NCBI GenBank assembly: GCA_025331565.1
Contig: JAFREQ010000069.1
Location: forward strand, 558,001-622,000
Length of the DNA stretch: 64,000 nucleotides
Reading direction: 5' to 3'
From: Holacanthus passer
Lineage: Eukaryota; Chordata; Actinopteri; Pomacanthidae
Position 1 is the first letter of the stretch. Every line of letters begins with the position of its first letter. Positions 13,401 through 24,927 of this stretch are shown piece by piece. The notes beneath the pieces are model-generated. The model was not told the origin of the DNA, made no database searches, and saw only the letters and a program-made list of their open reading frames with translations. Position numbers and translations under genes: made by a program.

Positions 13401-14038
13401 ACAAGCATTCATGTACTTAATGTCCATCCTGTCAAGATCTCATACAGCTTTGTTATATCTATACCTGAAAGTAAAACCTAGGTATATATTGCACTTTGTG
13501 AATCCCTTTCCATAATGCTGATTGACACATCCTACTACCTAGTATTTTTGCTCCCACTTATAAGCATTAACAAGACATTAACCAGAGTTAGTATGCAGTT
13601 TGTATCATGTTCCACTTTACTCACAAGTGTGTTCATTTTGTGATGATGTGTTTATAATGTGTTTACAGTAGTAAACACTGTAACGCATATCAACAGTAGT
13701 TGTAGTGTAATAGTGATTTATACTTCGTGCAGATATAGTATGAGCTATAATAAGCCATCTTTGACTAAGATCATCATTAAGTAAAGCAGGACAAGCCTGT
13801 ATTATGAAGGTTAAATAAATGAGTCTGACAAGCCTGTCGCTGATGACTTGTTTTAGCTGTACTCTTTTAGCATTTATTAACTTCTACATCTTCATTTCTT
13901 ATAACCTTATATATGTGATAGGGCATGGCTAATGTCTCAATCAGGCTCTAATACTAAGTGTTTTGTGTGTGTGTGTTTTCAGATGGGTCCAACCCATACA
14001 CCCTGAAGCTGTGTTTCTCCACCTCATCTCATCTGTAA
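7378..14038 (+). CDS. hnrnpll: Heterogeneous nuclear ribonucleoprotein L-like, C-terminal part
   Basis: An RNA-binding splicing regulator that binds CA-rich RNA in the nucleus. Seven exons are visible: 7378-7449, 10739-10956, 11305-11426, 12109-12310, 12953-13010, 13271-13369 and 13983-14038 (stop TAA 14036-14038). Together they encode about 274 residues. All splice phases join in frame. The first exon gives the linker (...QAILGEHPSSYSDNGYG). The next three give RRM3 (MVSGLHPSKMNCTRIFNLFC, then VKFM...GTALVEMGDEYAVDRA). The rest give RRM4, ending in NPYTLKLCFSTSSHL. The ILGEHPSS, YNVP and SSHL-ending segments match HNRNPLL better than its paralogue HNRNPL. The first exon starts in mid-codon, so RRM1, RRM2 and the start codon are missing from the window. 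The family assignment is from recognised sequence; the missing N-terminus is inferred. Confidence 0.93.
7459..7497 (+). repeat. (CA)n microsatellite just after an hnrnpll 5' splice site
   Basis: A nearly perfect CA repeat of roughly 19 units starts about 10 bases after the donor at 7450. A second, interrupted CA-rich cluster follows at about 7590-7650. hnRNP L-family proteins are known to bind CA-rich RNA, so this position in their own gene is suggestive (see findings). Confidence 0.9.
7557..7690 (+). other. Candidate poison/cassette exon in hnrnpll intron
   Basis: A possible exon bounded by an acceptor (TTCATCTACAG, AG at 7555-7556) and a very strong donor (GTAAGTAT at 7691). It is 134 nt, not a multiple of three. 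If spliced after 7449, it brings in a TGA after six codons, so it would trigger nonsense-mediated decay. The CA-rich cluster lies inside it and just upstream. This is inference: no transcript evidence is available from the sequence alone. A shorter in-frame exon using the AG at about 7656 or 7662 and the same donor is also possible. Confidence 0.35.
8562..9064 (+). mobile_element. LTR-retrotransposon-like LTR, copy 1
   Basis: A T-rich stretch with repeated 'CCTTGCCTG', 'TTGCCTGCTCCCATTTGGAT' and an AATAAA-like stretch before 'GGGTCCAATCTCTTGTTTCC', ending near TGATA at 9064. This is the usual look of fish Gypsy-type LTR 3' ends. The segment from about 8795 matches 9718-9983 closely. The following bases (about 9065-9130) look like the start of an internal region. 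The exact 5' end is uncertain, and no intact gag or pol frame remains. Confidence 0.5.
9065..9715 (+). mobile_element. Degraded internal region between two LTR-like copies
   Basis: A C/T/G-rich stretch with imperfect repeats of 'CTGGCCTCC' and 'GCTGCAGCAGTCCC'. It reads as Pro/Ser/Cys-rich junk frames rather than as a protein domain. A 70-base segment (9362-9430) recurs at 10031-10101, after the second LTR-like copy. I regard it as a remnant of retrotransposon internal sequence. Confidence 0.4.
9716..9985 (+). mobile_element. LTR-retrotransposon-like LTR, copy 2 (truncated)
   Basis: It matches copy 1 over the shared segments 'TTTCTTGCCTGCTCCCATTT', 'GGGTCCATTCTCTTGTTTCC' and the closing 'TTGCACAAGTGTGACA'. 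The part corresponding to the first 230 bases of copy 1 is missing. Copy 2 is followed by a second copy of the internal segment at 10031-10101. Confidence 0.5.
10031..10101 (+). repeat. Second copy of internal segment 9362-9430
   Basis: About 70 bases beginning GAGCTGCAGCAGTCCC match the stretch at 9362-9430 with a handful of substitutions. The order LTR-like, internal, LTR-like, internal suggests a tandem retroelement arrangement. Confidence 0.6.
10633..10668. repeat. Perfect 14-bp inverted repeat (hairpin)
   Basis: Left arm ATGACTCCTCTGGC (10633-10646), 8-base loop, right arm GCCAGAGGAGTCAT (10655-10668). The arms are perfectly complementary. It lies about 70 bases upstream of the acceptor of the hnrnpll exon starting at 10739, so it would form a stem-loop in the pre-mRNA near that splice site. 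Confidence 0.85.
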
Positions 14039-17000
14039 AAAGCTGCAGAGCGCCAGTGGAGGCTGCTGAGCTCGATGATGGCTGACCTCTGTCCTGAGAG
14101 AGGGAGAGGGACCACGAGAGACCAGTGGAGGAGAGATGAACACAAAGAAATATGAAAGAAGAAGAGACTGTGAGATCTATGCCCTTTAAAGGTGATAAAG
14201 AAGATGGAAAGGAAAGTGTTAAGGAGAGAGAAGACACTGCTACTGAACAACAAACCCACACCTGTCATCCCACTGCCCAATAACAACGCAACAAGCTGAC
14301 AAACTTGTGACTGTCTGAAATACTCAAATCATGTGTTTATATTGTCATGTGGGACATGTGGAGGACACTGCTCATGTGTTTGTCCAGAAGTCTTCACCGA
14401 ATGGTAAAACTGTCTTTGAGTGAGTCTGAGATGGGCAGACAGGCAGACAGGGACCCACTATGAGGAAACTACTGTACAAAGTCTACTTCAGTGTTGGTCA
14501 GACATCTCTAAAATCAGCATCGGTGCACATGGCATATGGTGTCTGAAATGTTATTTTAACGTTGAAAAATTCAATTCAGTTCAGTTTTATTTGTATAGCA
14601 CCAAATCACAGCAAAAGTCATCTCAAGGCACTTTACATACAGAGCAGGTCTGGACCATACTCATTATAATATAAAAAGCTGAAAACTGATACAGTGTTTT
14701 TTTTTTTTTTTTTTTAAAATTCCACATATACAGTTAACGTGGATAAGACTTTAACGCAAGTTCTCATTTAGAGTTAATTAATGCCATGTGAACTTTTTGC
14801 CCTGGCAGCAGTGAAGCTTAAGGACAGAAATGTCACGCTACTGTTCTCACTGTCCTCTCAAGCACTTTGGCCCTAAGCGAGATAACTCAACTCCTGACGG
14901 ATTGTTAAGTTTGCTGTGTATATTCATGGTCCTCAGAGGAAGACTCTAAACAGTTTTGGTGATTTTTTGGTCTACATGTTACTCTATGACATGGTATCGG
15001 GAAAACTCATTGAATGATTTATATGAATATTCATGTTTCAAATTAGATGAATTTGAATGTTTTTTAAGAGCTACTGTTATTTATTTAGCCCCACCTACTT
15101 TCCCACAATCACCAAATGACACAAGAAATAACTAATGGGATTATCTTTATTTATTAATGGGATCATGAGATTTACTGAGCACATTCATATTCCAAAAGAG
15201 AACAAAAAATGAACCCTTTAGATTTTAATGCTTCACCATCCACAGGACACAAGTTACATTTTCAGTCACACTTGTGGTGATGCTCTAAAAATTGCAAAGT
15301 TATTATTGTGTTTTCTGTTCTGTCTTTCAAATTGTGGGGCAAGTGATTGGGTAAATTGGAGTATTTCAACGGTGTAAAAAACAAAAAAACAACTGTTCAT
15401 GTGAGCAATGTGGGGGTTTCTTCCACACTGATCTACTCTTTGTGTTGTATGTGCTAGATGTTGGGTTTCAGTAAATATAATGCCGTCATCTGCTTCCAGT
15501 CTGCATGCAACTGCCTCATCTGTAGTCCATTTACTGTTTAAATGGAAATTTGTCTGACTCCATCCTGAGTCAGAAATCCACGAGTACGTTTTGTTTGTTG
15601 TTACTAGAGTTGCTGGTACTTCAGTGATTACCAGTCATTACTGTTTAGATACTGCTGGTGAATATATGTTTAGTTAAAATGCAGACTGCAGTACGACATC
15701 TCCATGGCAAGTCAGGCATCAGGCTTCCTCTTAAAACAGTGATGGATCAATCAATCAGTATAAAGCAATATTGATAGGATCCACAGAAAGGCAGGATTGT
15801 TGAGACCTTTTCTACCAAGTGGAGGTTTTCCAGGATGTTCAAGGGCCCATTTCATGGAATCATAATAGTTTGCCATCAGGAAACATGTTTACAGTTTACT
15901 CATCAGCTTACTTGCCGTGATTTGAGGTCAACTGTGCTCAGTACTCTCATAAACAGTTCATGGTGCAGCCTAACACAAGACAGGTTTTACCTTAGTCCAG
16001 TTAACCTTTTAAAAGGCATTTGAAATATCTATTGCACATATGCACTGCTTTACAAAATGGTGTGCACAACTACTGTAAGAGCAATATGTCAAAGTAGAAC
16101 CAGGAAGTAGCTCTCCAGTTTGGGTTTTAATTTCACTGCTAATCTTCCTTAAAAATAGACAAGTCTTACCTTCAAACTCAGTATGTATCAATTTGTTCTT
16201 TGGCATACTTTAAAATCAGGGTCACATCTGGGTGGAAGATGTTGCTCATTTTTAAAGATATAAATATATACCTATTTGCACTGTGCATGGAAAAGTACTG
16301 AAATTGCATAATATTAAAGGAAAACTTGTTTTGTCATTTTTAAGCAGCATATTCATTTTTTTCTTTGATAATATTTTTGTTTTATAATCTGATGCTCATA
16401 CAAGATTTTTTGTGGATTTTGCATAAAATGTGTGACGAAATAGGCTACCTAAAATCTGGAAGGTGTAGAGGCTCCTTATGGAGCGACGAGTGAATGACTG
16501 GACACACTAGGCTTCTTGGAGGCCAGTTCTTTAGTGAAGCACAGTAACTAACAGCTTATTGTCTTTGTTCCTTCCCGTATCTCATATAGGACATGCAGAT
16601 TTTATTGCTCCAAGCCTGTCTTTTAGTACACCAGGATTCATCACAGTTCAGAATTAAGGCATGCCTTTTGTACATATGATGTAAATAAGGAAAAGGTGTG
16701 AAAGGTTTCAACAGATGAATCCCGCTTTGTCTGCAGTTAAATTATTGCTCATTTAGATGTTGTTTGTACGTCTCTTGCATCACTGGAATCTTATTGTATT
16801 TCTAAGCTTTTATTTATTCTTTTTTAAGTTTTTTTTTTAAAGCCTTTAAGGGTGTTTGATAAATTAGGGCTGTTATTCTGAAGCTGATGTGCGTTTTTAA
16901 TCACAGGAACTGACAGTATGAGACAGATCCACAGATATCGCTGTAAAGGTTTAATGTTGTTAATAGTCGGTATTCACTAAGAAAACACTTAGAAAAATAC

Positions 17001-17100
17001 ATACAACTATATTGTTCCATTCATTTAAGAATCTCTGTGGTTGTAACTTATATGTACATGTTCAAATTGAATAAATTCAGGTTTGAGGCTGTAAGGTCAG
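14039..17100 (+). other. hnrnpll: Probable long 3'UTR of hnrnpll
   Basis: No coding exon is seen after the stop codon. AATAAA signals occur at 17070-17075 and 17166-17171, either of which could end a 3 kb UTR. A dispersed repeat (about 14573-14665) and a poly(T) run (about 14697-14715) lie inside. The true cleavage site cannot be fixed from sequence alone. Confidence 0.45.
14573..14665 (-). repeat. Dispersed fish repeat, inverted copy
   Basis: The stretch 'TTTTATTTGTATAGCACCAA' ... 'CTCAAGGCACTTTACATACA' ... 'GAGCAGGTCTGGACCATACT' is the reverse complement of the 3' part of the element at about 18500-18690. It also resembles 24473-24560. The family was not named with confidence. Confidence 0.65.
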
Positions 17101-18329
17101 CTCCACACAGCTCAACTCAGCTGTCTCTAACTTGTCTTCATTTATAGCTAAACATGGTGGTTTCAAATAAAAAGGATGTTCTTGTTTATTTTTCTAACCA
17201 TCAATACAAAAAAAAATACTGTAATGTCAAAAAGGTACTTTTCATTCTCGAGGCAGAGCGTGAAAAAAAATGTTTTCTTGTGAATTCAGTGCTGTTTTCT
17301 ATTTCTATGTAAGTGTGCTGCTGTTGTAATTACACATATTCAAGCACATAGAATCAATGAGTACATTTGATACATTTACAATATATATTGATTAAGTAGA
17401 ATACTGCTTTTTAAATAAATTTAATTTGCCAATTTATTCATTAAGTCAATCGTTAATTCATTATTTAAAGGTTCTAAATGGAACATTTCCACATTATATA
17501 ATCAGTCATTTTATTCAAGGTAACTGCGCATTTCCTTTGCTCACGTGGCTTCATATCCCCCTCCTATCCCCCAGAGCTGGGCAAAGGAAGAGGAGGAAGA
17601 CAAATGAGAAATAAAGGAGGGTCCATCAGCTGGACCAAAATTATCAGTAAAACTTGAAGTCATGTAACTCCAATTCTCCATCATCTGCATCTTGAACTCT
17701 GAACCTTTATCACCAAAGGCATGGCGTAATCATGTTCACTAAGGTTCACTAAGGCTTAGGATGATTGTTGCTCATGTGTGAAAGGCAGACAAATACACTC
17801 CAGTTATGTTACATGTTGTCATGTACTGAACAGTAAGTAGTGTGATATACATACTTTGTGTGTAGAATACACCAACACATTCTGCACCACCCAGGACTCA
17901 GACGTACAAGCTTTGACACCAAGTGAGAGTCATGATCTTGTTGAGCTGCCTGTTGAGCTGCCTGTTGAGTGAGAAACCACAGGTGGATTTACACTATGAC
18001 TGAAAAACAAATGATTCAGAATGTGAGATATTTCCTCGTAAATGTCCAGTTAATTCATAATAACCATGTTACAAATCTACTTGTCCACAACACTTATTTT
18101 CTACACAGAGCTACTGTATATCTTAACGTCCTGTCGAGTCTTACCTACATCTTTCCATTTCGGCAGGACCCTTCAAAGAGCAATCCAGTCATTGTCCACC
18201 ATCTGTAGTCCAGCCACAGATCTCCTTACTATCACATCTCACCAGCTTGTCTTTTCACTAGTGTAGACTGTTTGACTAGTCAGGTGTATGATGCATGCTG
18301 TGGTACTGCATGTTCTCTCCCTCCCTCGC

Positions 18330-18364
18330 CCTGCCCCGTCTCTCTGTCTGTCTCTGTCTGTCTG

Positions 18365-18397
<33 letters not shown>

Positions 18398-18490
18398 GTA
18401 TGTCTCTCTCTCTCTCTGTATGTCTCTCTCTCTCTCTCTCTCTCTGTATGTCTCTCTCTCTCTCTGTATGTCTCTCTCTTCTCTGTCTGG
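18330..18490 (+). repeat. TC-rich minisatellite with TCTCTGTATG units
   Basis: Runs of (TC)n punctuated by several 'CTCTGTATGTCTCTC' units, preceded by TCTG/TC repeats. It directly abuts the 5' side of the dispersed repeat at about 18490-18690, a common arrangement for this fish element. Confidence 0.85.
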
Positions 18491-18695
18491 GTCTGGTTCT
18501 GTTCCGAGGTTTCTGTCTGTTAAAAGGAAGTTTTTCCTCACCACTGTCACCAAGTGCATGCTCATGATGGGAACTGTTGGGTCTCTATAAGTAATATTAT
18601 AAAGAGTATGGTCTAGACCTGCTCTGTGTGTAAAGTGCCTTGAGATGACTTTGTTGTGATTTGGCGCTATACAAATAAAACTGACTTGAATTTTC
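18490..18695 (+). repeat. Dispersed fish repeat (retroposon 3' part)
   Basis: It contains 'GGTTTCTGTCTGTTAAAAGG', 'AAGTGCATGCTCATGATGGG', 'CTTGAGATGACTTTGTTGTG' and 'GGCGCTATACAAATAAAACT'. Related copies lie at 14573-14665 and 24473-24560 in the opposite orientation. It carries no coding capacity. Confidence 0.75.
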
Positions 18696-19079
18696 TCAGT
18701 GTCTCTTTCATTAGCCTTTCTATAAAATCTAAAACATGGTGTTTCTGTCCATTTTCTAAAACAAATGGATGTGACTGTACTGATCAAATTTGAGCGCATC
18801 AGTATTAAACAACTATTATTTTGTTAGTATTCAACAAAAAGATATCAAAATAAAATAAAGAGATATCACAGAAATCAGCACAATATACCAATTTATGTTT
18901 GAATGTTAGAAAACCACAGTATTATGTACAGTGTAAACTAACTCTGAATCAGGGCATTATTTTAAGTAAGATTGACTCTGGATTTACACACACATCTGTA
19001 TTACTCTGAATGAGGGGGAGACACGATCCTTGCCTGGAAGAACAAACTCTGGACAGTGGACACACAGTCGGCGCCATCT

Positions 19080-19200
19080 CTCCCGCCCAGCTTACGTCAC
19101 GGACTCCCGTTCCCTGATTGGTGGTTTTGAAATACATCGGCGGAGCTCATTGGTCTATTTTGAATCGCTGTTGTACTGCGGTTGATTCAAAAGAGTGTGT
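19080..19200 (+). promoter_or_regulatory. cdk1: cdk1 promoter: two CCAAT-box/CHR modules, CRE- and E2F-like sites
   Basis: Inverted CCAAT boxes (ATTGG) at 19117-19121 and 19149-19153 are each followed closely by TTTGAA (CHR-like) at 19126-19131 and 19159-19164. The spacing between the repeated boxes is 32-33 bases, about three helical turns. A TTACGTCA CRE-like site lies at 19092-19099 and a TCCCGCCC E2F/Sp1-like site at 19081-19088. CCAAT boxes bound by NF-Y plus CHR elements bound by DREAM/B-MYB are the known basis of G2/M expression of CDK1 in mammals. No TATA box was seen. Confidence 0.75.
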
Positions 19201-19263
19201 GAGCATATCCAGCGGCGGTCTGTGCACGGAGAGTGTTAACGAGCCGAGAAGAGGCACAGTCAG
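19195..19263 (+). other. cdk1: cdk1 non-coding first exon
   Basis: A GC-richer stretch ending CACAGTCAG at 19263, followed by the donor GTAATT. The next exon carries the start codon six bases after its acceptor. The transcription start is inferred from the promoter position and is not fixed. Confidence 0.6.
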
Positions 19264-19941
19264 GTAATTATTATTCCATTTTACCATAAATATGACTCGA
19301 ATGATTTGTCAGTTTATGTGAAGATGTGGACCATTCGGTCTGGACAGAAAGTGGGCTAGCTGCTAGAGATCAACAGAAGATAGCCTTGACGATTTAGCCT
19401 TAGCTAATGTTAAGCTAACGTTGGTGACCTTAACTTATTCGCGTAGCAGGAAAAAACTTTAACGGTCGGCAACAAGTTTATATCATTTCCATCTATTAAG
19501 ATTACTGTCGAAAGGAAAGTACTAGTTAACAGCCGATGCTAAAATTGAGTGTAAAAGGATAATGCGAGCCACCGAATATCCAAAAAGTTAGCTTACATAC
19601 AGCACTGTCGAGCTGAAATCCCAACGTACCAGCTCATCGCTAAATTAAAAAGGCTATGATATGATACATTTGCTTTCCAGTAAATGCTGCATTAGAAGTT
19701 AGGTTACTTCATTCAAACTGTCAGTTATGTCATTAAGTCGTTTCAGCCTTGATCTTTTATGGGTCACTTTTTATAGCCTAAGTAAAACAGGCACTCAATG
19801 TCATCGGCTAAAATGTCATAGTGATCACATGTAAGTTTGTAATGAAAAAGTAAGCATTAGCTGAAGCAACTGGCAAGTAATGATAGTCAGTGAATGAGCA
19901 CTCTTTGTATGACAACATGCTTTTTTTTCTTTCAGGCAATA

Positions 19942-22900
19942 ATGGAAGACTACTTGAAAATAGAGAAGATTGGAGAAGGTTGGTCTTTCATCAGAATGAT
20001 TAAATTCAAATGAAAAGAATGATGGCTGGTGTGGGCTTAGGAAATGAAAGTTGCCTTGTCAAATTGTTCTCAACATGCTTATATTATAGGTACTTTGATC
20101 AACAATCTCTCAACTATAAAGTTGAGTCAGTGTCAGCTTGGCTCTGCTTAATACAATTAGAATTACATATGCAACCTATTGTTCTTGCAGGCACCTATGG
20201 GGTGGTGTATAAGGGCAGGCACAAGGCCACAGGACAGGTCGTGGCTATGAAGAAGATCCGTCTGGAGAGCGAGGAGGAAGGGGTTCCCAGCACTGCTGTC
20301 AGAGAGGTCTCTCTGCTTCAAGAACTCAAGCATCCCAACGTTGTGCGGTGAGGTCACGTTGTGTGTTGCGGAATGAGGTCTAAGCAAATTCTGTCAGGTA
20401 TCCCAGTGAAGCAGGACCCAAAATAACTGAAAAATAAGATCGAAAGTGGTTGATGGTTGATATGCCACTGTTGTTCTTGTGGCATATGTTGATTGTGAGC
20501 AGTTTGTCACTGTCGGTCTTTGGTATGCCACTTCTGTTTATGGTTCTATTAAACGGTGTGTCACTCATGTTCCACTGTCAAAAAACACTTCACAGACATA
20601 TCAACAGCACTAATTTGTTTGATACATTGAAAAGAACGGGCTTTGTTTGTGTGGGGATGTTGCTGCAGCACAGTGCTTTTAGAGACAGGAGTTTACAACT
20701 CTGGAAAGTAATCACAAATCATTTTATGTTATGTCTTGACAGCCACAAGGTAAACATTAGAATTATGCTGTGCAGGTGACAAAAATAATTGACCCACATT
20801 TTGCAGCTGCTTACAGTGTACTGTAAATATCCAGAGGAACCCTTGTCATATACAGTATGTGAGCAAATGAGATTCATGAGTGTCACAGCCTATGAGAAAA
20901 TGTATACATATATACAGTATGAACTTACCCAGTTCTGTTTGTGTGTATCCCAGGCTCCTGGATGTCCTGATGCAGGAGTCTCGTCTCTACCTCATCTTTG
21001 AGTTCCTGTCCATGGACCTGAAGAAGTATCTGGACTCCATCCCATCTGGCCAGTACATGGAACCTATGCTAGTCAAGGTAACTGTCAAAAGTAGTACTGA
21101 CTTTTCTTAAGCAAAAACTCCATATCATTTAAAGTAGAGCTTATATTATTAGCCGATTTAAGTTATTGTGGTTTAATCCAAATTTAATGTAAAAATACAG
21201 AAACCATCAATTGTCTTTATCACCATCTTTATGGGTCACCTCTAGTGTTCATGAAAAAATAATAATCTCTGAAGGTTTAAGAAAGACTGGGAACCACCTC
21301 TCTTCATGCAAATTAATATACCATTTGTCTTGTTCTGCAACTCTAAACATGTGTCCACCTCCATGTTCAATCTCCTCCCCTCACCCTTCAACACCTTTTA
21401 GAGCTACCTTTACCAGATATTGGAGGGCATTTACTTCTGTCACTGTCGTCGAGTCCTTCACCGGGACCTGAAACCCCAGAATCTCCTGATCGACAACAAG
21501 GGAGTTATCAAATTGGCAGACTTTGGCCTGGCTCGGGCCTTTGGTGTTCCTGTCAGGGTCTACACCCATGAGGTGAGAATCCATTCACACTCCATTCGTG
21601 GACTAAAACAACTTAACTGTAGACCTTCACCGACACAATGGTCAGAGGTACATGAACGCTGCAAAAGTTGTATATAGATATCATCAAACAAAAAGCCTCT
21701 AAAATGACCTATGTGCTGAATGAGTCCTTGTGTGTGCTCCCAGGTTGTAACTCTTTGGTACCGGGCTCCTGAGGTCCTCCTGGGTTCACCCCGATATTCA
21801 ACTCCTGTCGATGTTTGGAGTACTGGAACCATCTTTGCTGAACTCGCCACCAAGAAGCCTCTGTTCCACGGAGACTCTGAGATAGATCAGCTCTTCAGGA
21901 TCTTCAGGTAGACACACCAGACCACACCTACATGCATTTAGTGTAACCCTTGTCAGTTATTCAACTCCAAATGTGAATTAAAACATGTAAAGTAGTGAAA
22001 TAGCTGTTGATAGAAGAAATCCATTGACTAGTATGTAATATAATATAAATATAAAGTATTTACAGGTGGGCTAGTATCATGAAATCCAGTTATCTGTAAC
22101 AAACTTCTCAACAGCAGCTGTGGGGTTTTCCTGATTTCATAACTCGACATAATTACAGAAGTAAATAGTAATTATAATAGTTAAATCCTCTTTTAACCAA
22201 AAAAAAAATCAGGATCCATGGAACCAGAGGAGCTAAACTTGCATCTAAAAGTCCCCCCTGCACATTCCTGTGTGCATTTCCACATTGAAAGAAGTGTGAA
22301 GATGAGACTAATTAATAAGATCAGATAAACCTTTATTTGTCCCACAGTGGGGAAATTCACACTCTAATCCAATGATGGATTTTAAAAATATGGCAGTGAT
22401 TAAGACACATCTTTCACACACGAGGAACAACATCATGCTCTTACTGTTGTGACTGATGTATGAGTTACATGTGGTGATTGATTAAAAGGAGACGTGCAGA
22501 GGTGAAAATAGATTAAAGACTGCAGCGTCTCCATGGTGATGCTCTGCTTTGAGTTTGATGGTTACGTATAGCTTCTTTAGTGCGTAACTGCCATGAAACT
22601 CATGGCAAATAAGCTTTCATTTGATTCCTCATCTCCTTGCAAACCCCTCGCTGACAGTTCTTGAACTGTGGTAAAAGGTAAATGGATTTACCTTTGGCCT
22701 GGATACCCACTGGCTGCATCCTGAGTGTTGGCTAATGCTTGGATAAATGCTAAGCTAACATTAACCAAGACAGTGAAACAAGCCAAGTTGTCTCCAACAA
22801 TAACTTATGTAACTCATTAATTAATTACTTTTATTTCTGTGTCATTGGCTCCATTATATTATGGTTTAGTATACTTGAGGAGCAAATAATACTGGGGCTG

Positions 22901-24927
22901 CTACAGAAACACAGGTTTTTTTCCTGATTTTCTTGGTAACCTGGGACAGTTCTTGTGGTGGAAACATCCTGAAACCAAACTGCTTTTCCCTCAATTTTTT
23001 TAAATCCTTCTATTTCTGTTCTTTTCAGAACTTTGGGAACCCCGAACAATGATGTGTGGCCTGATGTAGAAAGTCTCCCTGACTACAAAAACACCTTTCC
23101 TAAATGGAAGTCCGGCAACCTGTCATCAATGGTGAAAAACCTGGATAAGAATGGCCTGGACCTACTGGCGGTAAGGATGAGGGATGAACCCAATAATGTA
23201 TTAGTTACTTTACTTACACTAGTCCTCCAAGAGTTCTCTTCAAACTAGTCAGTCAGATCAAGATCAGTACAGATGTCCTTGTTTCTCTATAGGGGGGAGC
23301 CATAGTTACACATTGAAACAGGAATCTGACAGTTCAAAGATTAAGCACTCATGTACTTAAAAAGGGGGAGGTGAAGTCAAGAGGAGCACAGGTTGATGAA
23401 AATACGCACTTAAAAGTTTCAAGAAATTACCTACACAACAGTTTGTTACAGAAGGAGTAACATTAGAAAAGATGTGTACCTGTTTGACACCTTAAGTGTT
23501 TGAGAGAATTCGCACGAGTAGACACCGTACATCCTCAAATAGTGGCCCTGGTCTCTTTTTTTTTTTTTTTTTTAGTTCGCTCAATTGCAGATGACACCAG
23601 GCCTTTATTTCTAATGCCTTCTGTATGATAAGTATATTTGGTCATATTTTAGTATGAAGCGTCATCATTTTCTGATATGCTCCTGTTTGCTCTTGTTGTA
23701 CACAAAATATAATTGAGATTAAAAGCTCTCATTAAGAGTTTCAGTAGGCAGATACCCTTAATTTCCTGACAAGGGCTTTTATTGTGAAATATGTGCAGGA
23801 TTCAGTGACTTCCGTGGTTCCCATATGGCACAAAATACATTTTGGCTTGGACATTAACACCATACACCTGCAGGGCCTGAAACAGAATTGTAACACTTTA
23901 GATGAGTAGTCCAGAACAACGTAGTGTTGAAAATAGAATGAATATATGGTTGAATTTCTTAAATTAAAGCGATGGTAATGTACATAATGTTAACATGCAC
24001 ATTATATGACAGGCAGCAGGAGTTTCAGATCAACTGTATCATTGTTTAATCAAATGTCTATGGTACTGTGTCAATATGACAGTGAAAGTATTTGGTAGTT
24101 ACTCTGAGACTTGCATATAGTAACCCAATAATAAAGTCAAATAGCTGACACTGCAGATGTGCATTAGTGTTTCACCTGCTCAGCCCACACACTTATATTG
24201 TGTAATTCATATTATTGATATTTTATATTGTGTTATATAAAACCTACATGGATTCAAAAAGTCTGAATACTAAGAAAAATAACTGACCTTGGTTAAAGTT
24301 GGAGGTGTTCTGTCGTGGTAAAGGTGGAGGAAGCTTTGGAGCTCTGTTTCTACTTGTGCAGAAAAAGTTTGAAGCTTCGTGCCTTGAAGATATGAAATAT
24401 TTTTGCTGACAAAATACTAAAGTACTATATCTGTGGAGCTGCTGCCCAGTCTTTGACTTCATGGTTCTTCATGGTCAATTTAGTTGTATAGCGCCAAATC
24501 ACAACACACGCCATCTCAAAGCACTATCCATACAGAGCAGGTCAAGACCAGACTCTTCATCATATTATTTATAGAGAGTTCATGGGTCGCAATGTGATGT
24601 CAGTGTTTCCCCTGAAAAAGTTTCCAGTGGCATTGAAGAAGATATTTAGCGAACAAGAAGGGCATACTTGTACACAATTGTAGTCCTCCTCCCTGCTGTC
24701 CTGTCTCACCTGTACAACCTGTCAGTGTCTAATATTGTAATACATGAAGTAAAGTGTTTATGATGATGACACTTTCTCCTTTTCTTCCCTTTCTTGTTTC
24801 TCCACTGTAGAAAATGTTAATCTACAATCCTCCCAAGAGGATCTCAGCACGCGAGGCCATGACTCACCCTTACTTTGATGACTTGGACAAATCCACCCTG
24901 CCTGCTGCTAGCATCAACAAAATCTAA
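19942..24927 (+). CDS. cdk1: Cyclin-dependent kinase 1 (Cdc2), complete
   Basis: The master mitotic Ser/Thr kinase, active with cyclin B or A. Exons: 19942-19978, 20191-20347, 20954-21077, 21402-21572, 21744-21907, 23029-23170 and 24811-24927 (TAA at 24925), giving 303 aa against 297 in human. The start MEDYLKIEKIGEG fits the family. The glycine loop has the inhibitory T14 and Y15, lysine K33, the HRDLKPQN catalytic loop, DFG and the activating Thr in VYTHE. The cyclin-binding helix reads PSTAVRE, not the canonical PSTAIRE (I49V). The C-terminus (DKSTLPAASINKI) is a few residues longer than in mammals. The exon 1 coding part has a GTTGGT donor, weaker than consensus. It is regulated by the cell-cycle promoter just upstream. 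Confidence 0.97.
22302..22365 (-). repeat. LINE/SINE-like 3' tail in cdk1 intron
   Basis: 'ACCTTTATTTGTCCCACAGT' followed by GGGGAAATTCACAC is the same module as at 6650-6690 and 52250-52285. Confidence 0.55.
23558..23576 (+). repeat. Poly(T) run in cdk1 intron
   Basis: An uninterrupted run of about 18 T, perhaps the poly(A) tail of a retroposon on the opposite strand. Confidence 0.6.
24473..24565 (-). repeat. Dispersed fish repeat in last cdk1 intron
   Basis: 'TTGTATAGCGCCAAATCACA', 'CATCTCAAAGCACTATCCAT' and 'ACAGAGCAGGTCAAGACCAG' are the reverse complement of the element at 18490-18695. Confidence 0.65.

Larger units (their letters stand above)
17180..19070. other. Spacer between hnrnpll and cdk1
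   Basis: AT-rich DNA with no recognised gene. It contains a TC-rich minisatellite and an adjoining dispersed repeat (18300-18690). The 186-codon open frame on the - strand over 18239-18799 is the translation of that simple repeat and is not a gene. Confidence 0.6.

Noticed and set aside
18239..18799. 186-codon open frame on the - strand rich in Arg-Glu
   Set aside because: It is the translation of the TC-rich minisatellite and the dispersed repeat next to it; no start context or family.
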